From: Tsukamurella sp040611135
GTDB lineage: Bacteria > Actinomycetota > Actinomycetes > Mycobacteriales > Mycobacteriaceae
NCBI RefSeq assembly: GCF_040611135.1
Contig: NZ_JBEXNL010000003.1
Location: forward strand, 124,001-188,000
DNA: 64,000 bases
Direction: 5' to 3'
Both the position numbers and the translations under genes were made by a program. Below the pieces are notes generated by a model, which saw nothing but the letters and a program-made list of their open reading frames with translations, was not told the origin of the DNA and searched no databases. Every line of letters starts with the position of its first letter. Within the stretch, counting starts at the first letter, position 1. Below are positions 1 to 8,730 of the stretch, piece by piece.

Positions 1-1281
1 GAGCAGCACCACGACGACCACGGCGACGGCGTAGAGGACCGCACCGGCGGCGGCGAGCGGCCGGGAGGCACCGTCGAGCGGGACGACGGCGGCGGCGACC
101 GCGACCGCGCCCACGAAGGTCACGTTGAAGAGGGCGTCCTGGAAGGCGAAGACCTGCCCGCGGCGTTCGTCGGGAACGTCGAGCTGCATGGCCGCATCGC
201 CGGACAGTTTGACCACCTGCCCCGCGAGCCCGAGCACGGCTGCGGCGAGCACCAGGACGACGAAGTTCAGCGACAGCACGGCGACCTGGGTGAGGCACGC
301 GGCGATCAGCGCCCCGACCACGGTGTTCCGCCGGCCCCACCGCGCCACGGAGAACGGCGTCAGTACCGCGGCGACGAACATGCCCACCGCCGTGGCGCCG
401 GCGACGGATCCGAAGCCCGCCAGTCCCAGCGTGCCGTCGGCGAAGCGGTGCCGGGTCAACAGGAGCAGCATCAGGGTGTTGAATCCGAACACCACACGGT
501 GTGCGCCGATGCCGCTGAGGGCCGCCGTCACCGACGGTGCCCGCCACGCCGCCCGGGCGCCGTGGGCGAGGCCGGCGGCGACATCCCGGAGGGCGGTCGG
601 CGACCGCTCGGCGGCGGGGATGTCGTGATCGGGTCCGAGGACGCCCCGCGGGAACCGGGTGGACAGTATCGCCCCGAGCACGGTGACCAGCGCCGCGCAG
701 GCGAGCACCCCGCCGCTCCCGGCGTCGTCGGACCCGAACAGCGCGCGCAGCCCGACCGCCGTGCTCGCGCCGAGGGCGGTGGCGCCCGCGCCCAGGGTGG
801 TGGTCACGGAGTTCATCGCGACGAGCTGCGGCCGGTCGACCACGTGCGGCAGCGCCGCCGAGAGGCCGGACGCCACGAACCGGCCGGCGCCGCCCACGGC
901 GAGCGCGACGATGAAGATCGCGGTCTCCCCCGCTCCGGATGCGAGTACGGCCGCGCACGTGACGATGAGCAGCGCGCGGACCAGGTTGGCCACGATGAAC
1001 ACGCGCCGCCGGTCCCACCGGTCCAGCAGCGCGCCCGCGAAGGGGCCGATCGCCGAGTACGGCAGCAGCAGGACGGCGAGGCCGGTCGCGATCGCGGCGG
1101 GCGAGGCGTTGCGCTGCGGATTGAAGACGATGGCGGTACCGAGCGCGGCCTGGAACAGGCCCTCGGCGTACTGGCTCAGGAGGCGGACGCCCAGGAGTCG
1201 CAGCAGGTCGGGCAGGTCACGGAAGGTCCGCCACGCGGGTTTCGGCGCGGCCGCTGGGGCGTCCGGGCCGCTGGTGGTCAC
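1..1281 (-). CDS. MFS transporter, 3' end outside window
   Basis: Translating the minus strand from the GTG at 1281 gives an open frame of 427 codons that runs off the left edge. It holds many hydrophobic segments and the MFS loop 2-3 signature GALLDRWDRRRV near residues 80-90, so this is a major facilitator exporter or importer of unknown substrate in the inner membrane. The gene is divergent from the YqgE gene at 1356, with 74 bp between the starts. The pair matches the M. tuberculosis order Rv0037c (MFS) / Rv0038 (YqgE), which supports orthology but does not give a substrate. The C-terminus is not visible. The frame and family are clear; the exact start is less sure because no strong ribosome binding site precedes it. 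Confidence 0.85.
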   Translation of the reverse strand, partial: MTTSGPDAPAAAPKPAWRTFRDLPDLLRLLGVRLLSQYAEGLFQAALGTAIVFNPQRNASPAAIATGLAVLLLPYSAIGPFAGALLDRWDRRRVFIVANLVRALLIVTCAAVLASGAGETAIFIVALAVGGAGRFVASGLSAALPHVVDRPQLVAMNSVTTTLGAGATALGASTAVGLRALFGSDDAGSGGVLACAALVTVLGAILSTRFPRGVLGPDHDIPAAERSPTALRDVAAGLAHGARAAWRAPSVTAALSGIGAHRVVFGFNTLMLLLLTRHRFADGTLGLAGFGSVAGATAVGMFVAAVLTPFSVARWGRRNTVVGALIAACLTQVAVLSLNFVVLVLAAAVLGLAGQVVKLSGDAAMQLDVPDERRGQVFAFQDALFNVTFVGAVAVAAAVVPLDGASRPLAAAGAVLYAVAVVVVVLL

Positions 1282-1355
1282 GGACTACAGCCTATCGAGG
1301 TGGGGCCTTCCCCGTCGGCGGACCCCATTGCTGTTCCGCGTGCCATGATGGGGGT

Positions 1356-1985
1356 GTGGGTCCCGATCGTTCGAATGAGTCCGCTCCCCGGGACGCGTCC
1401 TCCGGTGAACCGGCGGGCGCGGGTTTCGACGTGTCGTCCGGCACGCTCCTGGTGGCCTCGCCCGAGCTGATCGAGCCCACCTTCTCCCGCACGGTGGTGT
1501 ATCTCATCGAGCACAACGAGTCGGGCAGCCTGGGGGTGGTCCTCAACCGCCCGAGCGAGTCCGCGGTGCACGGCGTCCTCCCCCAGTGGCACGACCTCGC
1601 GGCCAAGCCGAAGGCCGTGTTCGTCGGCGGTCCCGTCAATCAATCGGCGGCCCTGTGCCTGGGTGTCGTGAAGGCGGGCGTCGACGTCAGCGGTATTCGC
1701 GGATTGCAGCCGGTGTCCGGACGGGTCGTGCTGGTGGACCTGGACTCGGACGTCGAGATGATGGACGAGCTGCTCGACGGTGTGCGCGTGTTCGCCGGCT
1801 ACAGCGGCTGGGGCATGGGCCAGCTCGACGACGAGCTCGACCGCGACGACTGGATCCCCTGCGGTTCGCTGCACACCGACGTTCTGGTGCCCGCGCGGGT
1901 GGATCTGTGGGGCAAGGTCCTGCGCCGCCAGGGCTTCCCCACGTCCCTGCTGGCGACCCATCCGGTGGACGTCTCCGTCAACTGA
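1356..1985 (+). CDS. YqgE/AlgH family protein (DUF179)
   Basis: The 209-residue product carries the family hallmarks GSLGVVLNRPSE (about residues 52-63) and VFVGGPVNQSA (about 88-98), and its length is normal for the family. YqgE/AlgH proteins are small cytosolic proteins of unsettled biochemical role; no enzymatic activity should be assumed. GTG at 1356 is the only start in this frame that keeps the conserved core at the usual distance, although the first 25 or so residues are variable. It is the apparent counterpart of M. tuberculosis Rv0038, which is also divergent from an MFS gene. It ends 45 bp before the lipoprotein gene at 2031, and an iron box lies between them, so the two are probably separate transcription units. 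Confidence 0.92.
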   Translation: MGPDRSNESAPRDASSGEPAGAGFDVSSGTLLVASPELIEPTFSRTVVYLIEHNESGSLGVVLNRPSESAVHGVLPQWHDLAAKPKAVFVGGPVNQSAALCLGVVKAGVDVSGIRGLQPVSGRVVLVDLDSDVEMMDELLDGVRVFAGYSGWGMGQLDDELDRDDWIPCGSLHTDVLVPARVDLWGKVLRRQGFPTSLLATHPVDVSVN

Positions 1986-1992
1986 TCGTAAA

Positions 1993-2011
1993 TTAGGCTA
2001 GTCTTACCTTC
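1993..2011 (+). promoter_or_regulatory. DtxR/IdeR-type iron box
   Basis: TTAGGCTAGTCTTACCTTC agrees at about 16 of 19 positions with the DtxR/IdeR consensus, a palindrome of the form TWAGGTTAGSCTWACCTWA. It lies 20 bp upstream of the lipoprotein start codon at 2031, just ahead of the AGGAGGG ribosome binding site (2021-2027). This position suits iron-dependent repression of the two siderophore-binding lipoproteins. The match is seen in the sequence; the identity of the repressor is inferred from the phylum. Confidence 0.82.
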
Positions 2012-2030
2012 CTGGCACTCAGGAGGGTTC

Positions 2031-3029
2031 ATGAAGCGGAGCACGACGGCGTTAGTCGCAGCGGTTTCGGTGGTCGGGTTCGTCACGGCGGCGTGCGGTG
2101 GTTCGGGCTCCGACGGTGCCGCTCCCGCTGCCAAGACGGTGACGATCACGCAGGTCCAGGGCGTCACGGAGTTCCCCGTCGGGCCCACGCGCATCGTCGC
2201 CGCCGGCTACTCGATCGACAATCTGCTCGCGCTCGGCATCAAGCCAGCGGCCGTGATCGAGGGGCAGATCCCGCTCCCCGCGCCCTGGCACGGGAACAGG
2301 CTGGACGGTGTCCCGATCATCAAGATGCCCGACAAGCGGACCGTCCCCGTCGAGGAGGTGGCCAAGTACCGCCCGGATCTGTTCGTCGGCGACAACCAGG
2401 TCGTGTCCACCAACTACGACCGGCTCGCCCCCGTCTCGAAGGTGCTCGGTGGCATCGACAAGGATGGCTCCAAGGCGGCGTGGGATGTGCAGCTCGAGGC
2501 GCTCGGACAGATTCTCGGGAAGCAGGCGGAGGCGTCGAAGGTGATCGCCGACGACAAGGCGAACGTCGCGGCGGTGCGCACGCGCAATCCCGGCCTCGAC
2601 GGCAAGACCGCCGTCGTCGCGCAGTACATCGCCGCGTCCAGCAACTTCAACCTCGTCGCCCAGGCGAACGACCCGACGAACCGGTTCTTCGCCGAGCTCG
2701 GCATGAACCTGCCGAAGGGCATCCGGGAAAACCCGGCGTTCTCGGCGAACACCACGATCCAGGGCGGCCGCGCCCCGGTGTCGCTGGAGCAGTTGCCGAC
2801 GATCGGCGCGAACTTCATGGCGATCTACCCCAACGGTGCCGGCGAGGCCGACCTGCAGCGGCTCCCCGGGTACGCGGGCCTTCCCCAGGTGGTGAGCGGC
2901 ACCACGCTGGTTTCCGACCTGCACACCATCGTGTCCATGAACCAGCCGACCCCACTGAGCCGCGCGTGGATCCTGACGAAGATCGAGCCGCTGCTCGCGA
3001 AGGTCGCGACGCAGCCGGCGGTGGCGTGA
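2031..3029 (+). CDS. Fe3+-siderophore-binding lipoprotein (FecB/FepB type)
   Basis: This 332-residue protein begins with a lipoprotein signal peptide. The lipobox is VTAAC, making Cys22 the predicted lipidated residue, and a Gly/Ser linker follows. The rest is a class III periplasmic-binding-protein fold of the siderophore/cobalamin type, with a YSIDNLLALGIKPAAVI segment near residues 62-78 and PVEEVAKYRPDLFVGDN near 105-121. It should sit on the outer face of the membrane and deliver a ferric siderophore or similar chelate to an ABC importer. An iron box and the AGGAGGG ribosome binding site immediately precede it. The next gene encodes a paralogue and overlaps it by ATGA. No permease or ATPase gene is nearby, so the partner importer must lie elsewhere. 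The ligand cannot be told from the sequence. Confidence 0.88.
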   Translation: MKRSTTALVAAVSVVGFVTAACGGSGSDGAAPAAKTVTITQVQGVTEFPVGPTRIVAAGYSIDNLLALGIKPAAVIEGQIPLPAPWHGNRLDGVPIIKMPDKRTVPVEEVAKYRPDLFVGDNQVVSTNYDRLAPVSKVLGGIDKDGSKAAWDVQLEALGQILGKQAEASKVIADDKANVAAVRTRNPGLDGKTAVVAQYIAASSNFNLVAQANDPTNRFFAELGMNLPKGIRENPAFSANTTIQGGRAPVSLEQLPTIGANFMAIYPNGAGEADLQRLPGYAGLPQVVSGTTLVSDLHTIVSMNQPTPLSRAWILTKIEPLLAKVATQPAVA

Positions 3030-4000
3030 TGAAGCGGATCGCCGGCGTCGTCGCCGCCCTCGCCGTGCTCGCGGGCTGCGGATCGAGCCCGACGGGGACC
3101 GCGGCACCGTCGGCCTCCACGGTCTCGATCGCGCAGGCCAACGGGACGGTGGAGTACCCGGTCGGCGCGAAACGGATCGTGGCGCAGGGGTATTCGATCG
3201 ACAATGTGCTGGCTCTGGGAATCAAGCCGGTCGCGATCGTGCAGCTGACGCAGCCGCTGCCGGCGGCGTGGCAGCGGGAGCTGCTCAAGGACGTGCCGGT
3301 GATCACGGCGTCCGGCACGAGCCTTCCCGCCGAGGAGATCGCGAAGTACAAGCCGGACCTCGTCGTGGGGGACCACCGCGTGATGAAGGGCGCGAACGTC
3401 ACCGCGGTGAGCGGTGTGACCAAGGTGCTGGGCGGTATCGCCGCGACGGGCAAGGATTCGGGCTGGGACGCCCAGCTCCTCGCCCTGGGGAGGATCCTCG
3501 GCAAGGAGGCCGAGGCGAAGCGGGTGATCGCCGCCGATCACGACGCCGTCGCGGCGTTCGCGAGCAAGCATCCGGGGCTGAAGGGCAAGACCGGATTCGT
3601 CGCGCAGTACGCCGCCGCGGCGTCGAGCTTCAACGTGATCGCCGGTCCTGAGGACCCGACGAACAGCTTCTTCGCGGAGTTGGGCCTGACGGTGCCGAAG
3701 GCCATCCGCGGGGAGCCGCGCTTCGTCAACCCCGCGACGCGCGGGATGGTCTCGCTGGAGCTCCTCCCCAAGGTGGCCGCCGATTTCATGGCGATATACC
3801 CCAACGGCGCGACGGGCGAGGACCTACTGCGGCTGCCGGGCTACTCGGCCCTGCCCCAGGTGCAGCGCGGCACCGCGGTGGTCGCGGACCTCGACCTCAC
3901 GTACTCCGTCTACCAGCCCACGTCGCTGAGTCGCGCGTGGTTCTTGCGGACGATGGAGCCGACGCTCGCGAAGGTCGCGGAGCAGGCCCCGGTGGCCTGA
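3029..4000 (+). CDS. Second Fe3+-siderophore-binding lipoprotein, paralogue
   Basis: The 323-residue product has a short signal peptide ending in lipobox LAGC (Cys17) and then aligns along its whole length with the preceding protein. Shared landmarks are GYSIDN.LALGIKP, AEEIAKYKPDLVVGD and FMAIYPNGA. The ATG at 3029 overlaps the upstream TGA in an ATGA, so the two are translationally coupled and share the iron-box promoter. It looks like a tandem duplication that has since diverged: the signal peptide is shorter and the region around residues 70-85 differs. That may mean a different chelate specificity, which is inference. Transcription ends against a convergent symporter gene. Confidence 0.87.
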   Translation: MKRIAGVVAALAVLAGCGSSPTGTAAPSASTVSIAQANGTVEYPVGAKRIVAQGYSIDNVLALGIKPVAIVQLTQPLPAAWQRELLKDVPVITASGTSLPAEEIAKYKPDLVVGDHRVMKGANVTAVSGVTKVLGGIAATGKDSGWDAQLLALGRILGKEAEAKRVIAADHDAVAAFASKHPGLKGKTGFVAQYAAAASSFNVIAGPEDPTNSFFAELGLTVPKAIRGEPRFVNPATRGMVSLELLPKVAADFMAIYPNGATGEDLLRLPGYSALPQVQRGTAVVADLDLTYSVYQPTSLSRAWFLRTMEPTLAKVAEQAPVA

Positions 4001-4082
4001 CTGGTTCACGATGTCGGGTTCTACGGCCTCGGAGGTGCGCACGAACACCTCTGACCCGTCAGGACCCAAAATTGTGAATGCA

Positions 4083-5072
4083 TCAGGCGGGGACGGTCTC
4101 CGCTTCCAGCTCCCGCCCGTACCGGGCGGCCAGCCACGCGCACATCATCAGCTGGATCTGGTGGAAGATCATGAGCGGCAGCACCAGCAGGCCCACGGGT
4201 TGCCCGGCGAAGAGCACGGCGGCCATCGGCAGGCCGGTGGCCATCGACTTCTTGGTGCCGCAGAACTGGATCGCGATCATGTCTGCGCGGTCGAAGCCGA
4301 GCTTCTCCGCGGTCGCGCGCGTCATCCACAGCATGAGCAGCACCAGCGCCACCGACAGTACGATCAGCTGCACGACGCCCGCCCAGGAGACCTGGCTCCA
4401 GATGTGCTCGCGCATGCCCGCCGAGAACGCGGAGTAGACCACCAGCACGATCGACCCGCGATCCACGTACTTCAGCGCCGCCGCGTGCTTCTTCACGAAT
4501 CCGCCCGCCCAGGGCCGCAGCAGCTGGCCGAGGAGGAAGGGCAGCAACAGTTGCAGGCACAGGTCCACGATCGAGCTGCTGTGGAAGGTCACCTCGCCGG
4601 TGGTGGCCATCAGGGCCAGCACGAGCAGCGGCGTGACGAACACGCCGAGCAGGTTCGAGACCGAGGCGCTGACGATCGCTCCGGGCACGTTGCCGCCCGC
4701 GATCGACGTGAACGCGATGGACGATTGCACCGTCGACGGCAGCAGCGTCAGGAACAGGAAGCCCGCGTACAGTTCCGGCCGCAGCAGTACCTCCGGCGCG
4801 AACCGCAGCAGCACACCGATGATCGGGAACACCACGAAGGTGAAGCTCAGGATCACCACGTGCAGGCGCCAGTGCCGCAGGCCGGCGATGGCCTCTCGCG
4901 GGTGGATCCGCGCGCCGTAGAGGAAGAACAGGATCGCGATGGCCACGGTCACCGCGTCGTCGACGACCGGCTCCGCGCGACCCGTCGCCGGGAACAGCGC
5001 CGCGACGCCCACTGCGGCGAAGATCGCCAGGATGAAGCCGTCGATCGACAGCTTGTCGAGGAGCTTGCGCAT
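4083..5072 (-). CDS. SBF-like (bile acid:Na+ symporter family) transporter
   Basis: The 329-residue membrane protein has nine or ten hydrophobic segments and the conserved features of the YfeH/SBF-like family: LPSTVQSSIAFTS near residues 118-130, GGNVPGAIVSASVSN near 133-147, and CGTKKSMATGLPMA near 268-281. Members are secondary transporters in the inner membrane related to bile acid:sodium symporters. Most bacterial substrates are unknown, and none is proposed here. The gene begins 3 bp after the stop of the SdpI-like gene at 5076, so the two form one minus-strand unit. It is convergent with the lipoprotein operon; the 82 bp between them hold weak inverted repeats. Confidence 0.88.
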   Translation of the reverse strand: MRKLLDKLSIDGFILAIFAAVGVAALFPATGRAEPVVDDAVTVAIAILFFLYGARIHPREAIAGLRHWRLHVVILSFTFVVFPIIGVLLRFAPEVLLRPELYAGFLFLTLLPSTVQSSIAFTSIAGGNVPGAIVSASVSNLLGVFVTPLLVLALMATTGEVTFHSSSIVDLCLQLLLPFLLGQLLRPWAGGFVKKHAAALKYVDRGSIVLVVYSAFSAGMREHIWSQVSWAGVVQLIVLSVALVLLMLWMTRATAEKLGFDRADMIAIQFCGTKKSMATGLPMAAVLFAGQPVGLLVLPLMIFHQIQLMMCAWLAARYGRELEAETVPA

Positions 5073-5075
5073 GGG

Positions 5076-5546
5076 CTACGCCGGGCGTGCCTCGTGGTCG
5101 CACATGCCCTTGAGGGCACACGCGCCGCAGCCGCCGGTCACGCCGCAATCGTCCGCGGGGTCGTCCGACGGTGCCTCATCGGCACTGCAGCAGGTGGCCT
5201 GGGGCATCTGCAGGCGCGCTTGGATGGACGCCGCGCGGGCGCCCTGCAGGGCGCCGAAGCCGGCGAGGAAGAGGCCTGCGACCACGGCCACCGCGACCGC
5301 GATGAACGACCAGGGGGCGTCCATCGCCACGCCGACCAGGGCGCCGGCGCCGAAGATGACACCCGCGGCCACGAGGCCCGGTCCGGCGACGCGGTTGGCG
5401 GTGCGCCACAGCAGCGGGTCGGAGAGGGTCTGCTCGGTGCGGACGCCGACGATGCCGTTCTCCGGGAGACGGCCGGCGAGCCCGGCGCCGCCCACGATGA
5501 CGGCCGCCACCGCGGCCAGAGCGAGGATCACAACCAGCACGAACAC
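5076..5546 (-). CDS. SdpI-like small membrane protein with Cys-rich tail
   Basis: The 156-residue product has an N-terminal hydrophobic segment, the SdpI-family signature GIVGVRTEQTLSDPLLWRTAN (about residues 31-51) and two more hydrophobic segments (about 55-75 and 80-100). SdpI proteins in Bacillus give immunity to the toxin SdpC. Actinobacterial members are usually orphans, so an immunity role is not implied. The unusual part is the last 45 residues, which are hydrophilic and contain seven cysteines: a CC pair, then C, C..C, C and C in a pattern that could bind metal or form disulfides. The start at GTG 5546 gives a complete first membrane segment. It is followed at once by the symporter gene and probably co-transcribed with it. 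Confidence 0.75.
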   Translation of the reverse strand: MFVLVVILALAAVAAVIVGGAGLAGRLPENGIVGVRTEQTLSDPLLWRTANRVAGPGLVAAGVIFGAGALVGVAMDAPWSFIAVAVAVVAGLFLAGFGALQGARAASIQARLQMPQATCCSADEAPSDDPADDCGVTGGCGACALKGMCDHEARPA

Positions 5547-5671
5547 CCGTCCAGTCTAGAGACCTGCGCAAATCCGTCCGGGATCGGTGCGCCCTCCCCG
5601 CTTCCGGGGTGGCCGCCGCCGCGCGCGGGCCCGCGCAGAGGTGACGGGCCCGGGCTGTTTACGCTGGTGGG

Positions 5672-8521
5672 GTGACGCAGAACGGTGAACAGACTCCCTC
5701 GGCCGGCCCCGCCCACCGGTACACGGCCGAGCTCGCGGGCGCGATCGAGCAGCGGTGGCGCGATGAGTGGCGCGAGGGCGGCGTGTTCAACGCCCCGAAC
5801 CCCGTCGGGCCGCTGCGGGGCGACGACGCGCTCCCCGCCGAGAAGCTGTTCCTGCTCGACATGTTCCCGTACCCGTCGGGCGCGGGCCTGCACGTGGGTC
5901 ACCCGCTGGGCTTCATCGCCACGGACGTCTACGGCCGGTACCACCGGATGAACGGCGCCAACGTGCTGCACACGATGGGCTTCGACGCATTCGGCCTGCC
6001 CGCCGAGCAGTACGCCGTGCAGACCGGCACGCACCCCCGGGTGACCACCGAGAAGAACATCGAGCGCTACCTGGAGCAGATCGCCACGCTCGGCCTGGCC
6101 CACGACGAGCGCCGCCGCGTCTCGACGACCGACCCGGAGTTCTACCACTGGACCCAGTGGATCTTCCTGCAGATCTACAACTCCTGGTACGACGCCGCCC
6201 AGGACCGCGCGCGGCCGATCGCGGAGCTGGAGGCGGAGTTCGCTTCGGGGACCCGCGCCGTGCCCGACGGCCGCGAGTGGTCGGGCCTGACGGTGCCCGA
6301 GCGCGCCGCCGTCCTCGACGATCATCGTCTGGTCTACGAAAGCAACTCGCTGGTGAACTGGTGCCCGGGCCTGGGCACTGTGCTCGCGAACGAGGAGGTC
6401 ACGGCGGACGGCCGCAGCGAGCGCGGTAACTTCCCCGTCTACCGCAAGCAGCTGCGGCAGTGGATGATGCGGATCACCGCCTACTCGGATCGGCTGATCG
6501 ACGACCTGGCCGTGCTGGACTGGCCCGAGAAGGTCAAGTCCATGCAGCGCAACTGGATCGGCCGCAGCCGCGGAGCGCGCGTCGCCTTCACCGCCGCCGG
6601 CGAGCGGATCGAGGTGTTCACCACCCGCCCGGACACGCTGTTCGGCGCCACCTACATGGTGCTCTCCCCCGAGCATCCGCTGGTCGACGTGCTGACCGCG
6701 ACGGCATGGCCGTCGGAGGTCGATGAGCGGTGGACGGGCGGCGCCGGCTCCCCCGCTGAGGCCGTCGCCGCGTACCGCGCGTCGATCGCCGCGAAGTCCG
6801 ACCTGGAGCGCCAGGAGGGCAAGGAGAAGACGGGCGTCTTCCTGGGCACCACGGCTGTCAATCCGGTGAACGGCGAGCAGGTTCCCGTGTTCATCGGCGA
6901 CTACGTGCTCATGGGCTACGGCACCGGCGCGATCATGGCCGTCCCCGGCCACGACGTGCGCGATCACGAGTTCGCCACGAAGTTCGGCCTGCCCATCGTC
7001 GAGGTGGTCGGCAGCGAGGCCGGCGTCACCGACGAGGCGTACACGGGCGAGGGCCCCGCGGTGAACTCCGCCAACGCCGAGCTGGACATCAACGGCCTTC
7101 CCATCGCGGAGGCCAAGGCCGCCGTCATCGCCTTCCTCGAGAAGTCCGGCGCCGGCGAGGGCACGGTGCAGTACAAGCTGCGCGACTGGCTGTTCGCGCG
7201 CCAGCGGTACTGGGGCGAGCCCTTCCCCATCGTCTTCGATGCCGACGGTGCGCCCCACGCCCTTCCGGAATCCGAACTGGCGGTTCTGCTTCCGGAGGTG
7301 AAGGACTACGCTCCCGTGGCCTTCGATCCCGAGGACTCCGACTCGCAGCCCTCTCCCCCGCTGGCGAAGGCCACGGATTGGCTGCACGTCGAGCTGGACC
7401 TGGGCGACGGGCTCAAGGACTACACCCGCGACGCCAATGTCATGCCGCAGTGGGCCGGAAGTTCGTGGTACCAGCTGCGCTACGTGGATCCGACGAACAC
7501 GGAGACCTTCTGCGCCAAGGAGAACGAGGCGTACTGGATGGGCCCGCGGCCCGAGGTGAACGGCCCGCAGGACCCGGGCGGCGTGGACCTGTACGTGGGC
7601 GGCGTCGAGCATGCGGTGCTGCACCTGCTGTACGCCCGGTTCTGGCACAAGGTGCTCTTCGACTTGGGTCACGTGACCTCGCGGGAGCCCTACCGGAAGC
7701 TGTTCAACCAGGGCATGATCCAGGCCTTCGCCTACACGGACTCCCGCGGCGTCTACGTTCAGGCCGACGAGGTGGTCGAGCGCGACGGCACGTTCTTCCT
7801 GGGCGATCAGGAGGTGAACCGCGAGTACGGCAAGATGGGCAAGTCCCTGAAGAACTCCGTGGCACCGGACGAGATCGCCCGGGACTACGGTGCCGACACC
7901 CTGCGGGTGTACGAGATGTCCATGGGGCCACTGGATCAGGATCGCGCGTGGGCCACGAAGGACGTCGTGGGTGCGCAACGCTTCCTGCAGCGTGCGTGGC
8001 GTGCCGTGATCGACGAGGAGACCGGCACGGTCCGCGTCACCGACGAGACCCCGTCCGACGAGTCGATGCGCGTGCTGCACAAGACGATCGCCGGGGTGCG
8101 CGAGGACTACGCGGAGATGCGCGACAACACCGCCATCGCCAAGCTGATCGAGCTGACGAACCACCTCACGAAGGCCTACCCGGGCGGTGCGCCTCGTGCC
8201 CTGGCCGAGCCGCTCGCCCTGATGCTGGCCCCGGTCGCCCCGCACATCGCGGAGGAATTGTGGAACCGCTTGGGCCACACCGAGTCACTCGCACACGGCC
8301 CGTTCCCGCGTGCCGAGGATCAGTGGCTGGTGCAGGACACCGTCGAGATCCCGGTGCAGGTGAAGGGCAAGGTCCGCGCCCGGATCACCGTCGGCGCCGA
8401 CGCCTCCGACGCCGCCCTCGAGGCCGCCGCCCTGGCGGAGCCCAAGGTCGCCGAGTTGCTCGACGGTGCCCCGCGCAGGGTGATCGTGGTGTCCGGCAAA
8501 CTCGTCAACATCGTTCCTTAG
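5672..8521 (+). CDS. leuS: Leucyl-tRNA synthetase
   Basis: The 949-residue enzyme charges tRNA-Leu with leucine in the cytosol. The class Ia signatures are HVGH (from His74) in a PYPSGAGLHVGHPLGF context and KMGKS (from Lys721), with an editing domain between them that includes TTRPDTLFGATYMVLSPEHPL. The length is normal for actinobacterial LeuRS. The GTG at 5672 is preceded by GGTGGGG-type sequence and gives the usual short N-terminal extension. The 125 bp leader holds two GC-rich inverted repeats (5596-5609 and 5626-5652) but no T-box features that I can recognise. A perfect hairpin follows the stop codon. The neighbourhood (YqgE upstream, MarR and LLM oxidoreductase downstream) matches the leuS locus of mycobacteria. 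Confidence 0.99.
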   Translation: MTQNGEQTPSAGPAHRYTAELAGAIEQRWRDEWREGGVFNAPNPVGPLRGDDALPAEKLFLLDMFPYPSGAGLHVGHPLGFIATDVYGRYHRMNGANVLHTMGFDAFGLPAEQYAVQTGTHPRVTTEKNIERYLEQIATLGLAHDERRRVSTTDPEFYHWTQWIFLQIYNSWYDAAQDRARPIAELEAEFASGTRAVPDGREWSGLTVPERAAVLDDHRLVYESNSLVNWCPGLGTVLANEEVTADGRSERGNFPVYRKQLRQWMMRITAYSDRLIDDLAVLDWPEKVKSMQRNWIGRSRGARVAFTAAGERIEVFTTRPDTLFGATYMVLSPEHPLVDVLTATAWPSEVDERWTGGAGSPAEAVAAYRASIAAKSDLERQEGKEKTGVFLGTTAVNPVNGEQVPVFIGDYVLMGYGTGAIMAVPGHDVRDHEFATKFGLPIVEVVGSEAGVTDEAYTGEGPAVNSANAELDINGLPIAEAKAAVIAFLEKSGAGEGTVQYKLRDWLFARQRYWGEPFPIVFDADGAPHALPESELAVLLPEVKDYAPVAFDPEDSDSQPSPPLAKATDWLHVELDLGDGLKDYTRDANVMPQWAGSSWYQLRYVDPTNTETFCAKENEAYWMGPRPEVNGPQDPGGVDLYVGGVEHAVLHLLYARFWHKVLFDLGHVTSREPYRKLFNQGMIQAFAYTDSRGVYVQADEVVERDGTFFLGDQEVNREYGKMGKSLKNSVAPDEIARDYGADTLRVYEMSMGPLDQDRAWATKDVVGAQRFLQRAWRAVIDEETGTVRVTDETPSDESMRVLHKTIAGVREDYAEMRDNTAIAKLIELTNHLTKAYPGGAPRALAEPLALMLAPVAPHIAEELWNRLGHTESLAHGPFPRAEDQWLVQDTVEIPVQVKGKVRARITVGADASDAALEAAALAEPKVAELLDGAPRRVIVVSGKLVNIVP

Positions 8522-8530
8522 CAGCGGAGT

Positions 8531-8568
8531 CCGGCCATGAGTCCTCTCGCTGAGCAGCTCATGGCCGG
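8531..8568 (+). terminator. Hairpin terminator after leuS
   Basis: CCGGCCATGAG (8531-8541) and CTCATGGCCGG (8558-8568) form a perfect 11-bp stem with a 16-nt loop, starting 9 bp after the leuS stop. There is no T-tract, which is common for actinobacterial terminators. The rest of the 209-bp gap up to 8730 shows no further gene; it ends in a strong GGAGAGGAGG ribosome binding site for the next gene. Confidence 0.65.
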
Positions 8569-8730
8569 GCCCCGTGGTAGGGCGCTGTGTCTGTTCACCG
8601 GTTCTCAGCGCGAGTACTGGAGCGCGCGAGCAGGGCACGCCACGACATTCGATCTAGTGCCATGCATGAGAACTGATGTTCCCGGTGCGGATCATGCTCT
8701 AGCCTGGGGGTCGGGAGAGGAGGCACCCGG

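Noticed and set aside
4006..4078. Inverted repeats between the lipoprotein and symporter genes as a terminator
   Set aside because: GAGGTG/CACCTC and TTCACGAT/ATTGTGAA arms are short, imperfect or far apart, so a stable hairpin is doubtful.
5560..5671. Possible T-box or other riboswitch in the leuS leader
   Set aside because: Only two short GC-rich inverted repeats are present; no T-box sequence, specifier loop or antiterminator could be found.
7832..7846. KMGKS instead of KMSKS in LeuRS as an unusual active site
   Set aside because: To my knowledge this variant is normal in actinobacterial leucyl-tRNA synthetases.
5528..8278. A 916-codon open frame on the minus strand across leuS
   Set aside because: It is antisense to a clear leuS and its product is low-complexity Arg/Gly/Val/His, the usual shadow of a high-GC gene.
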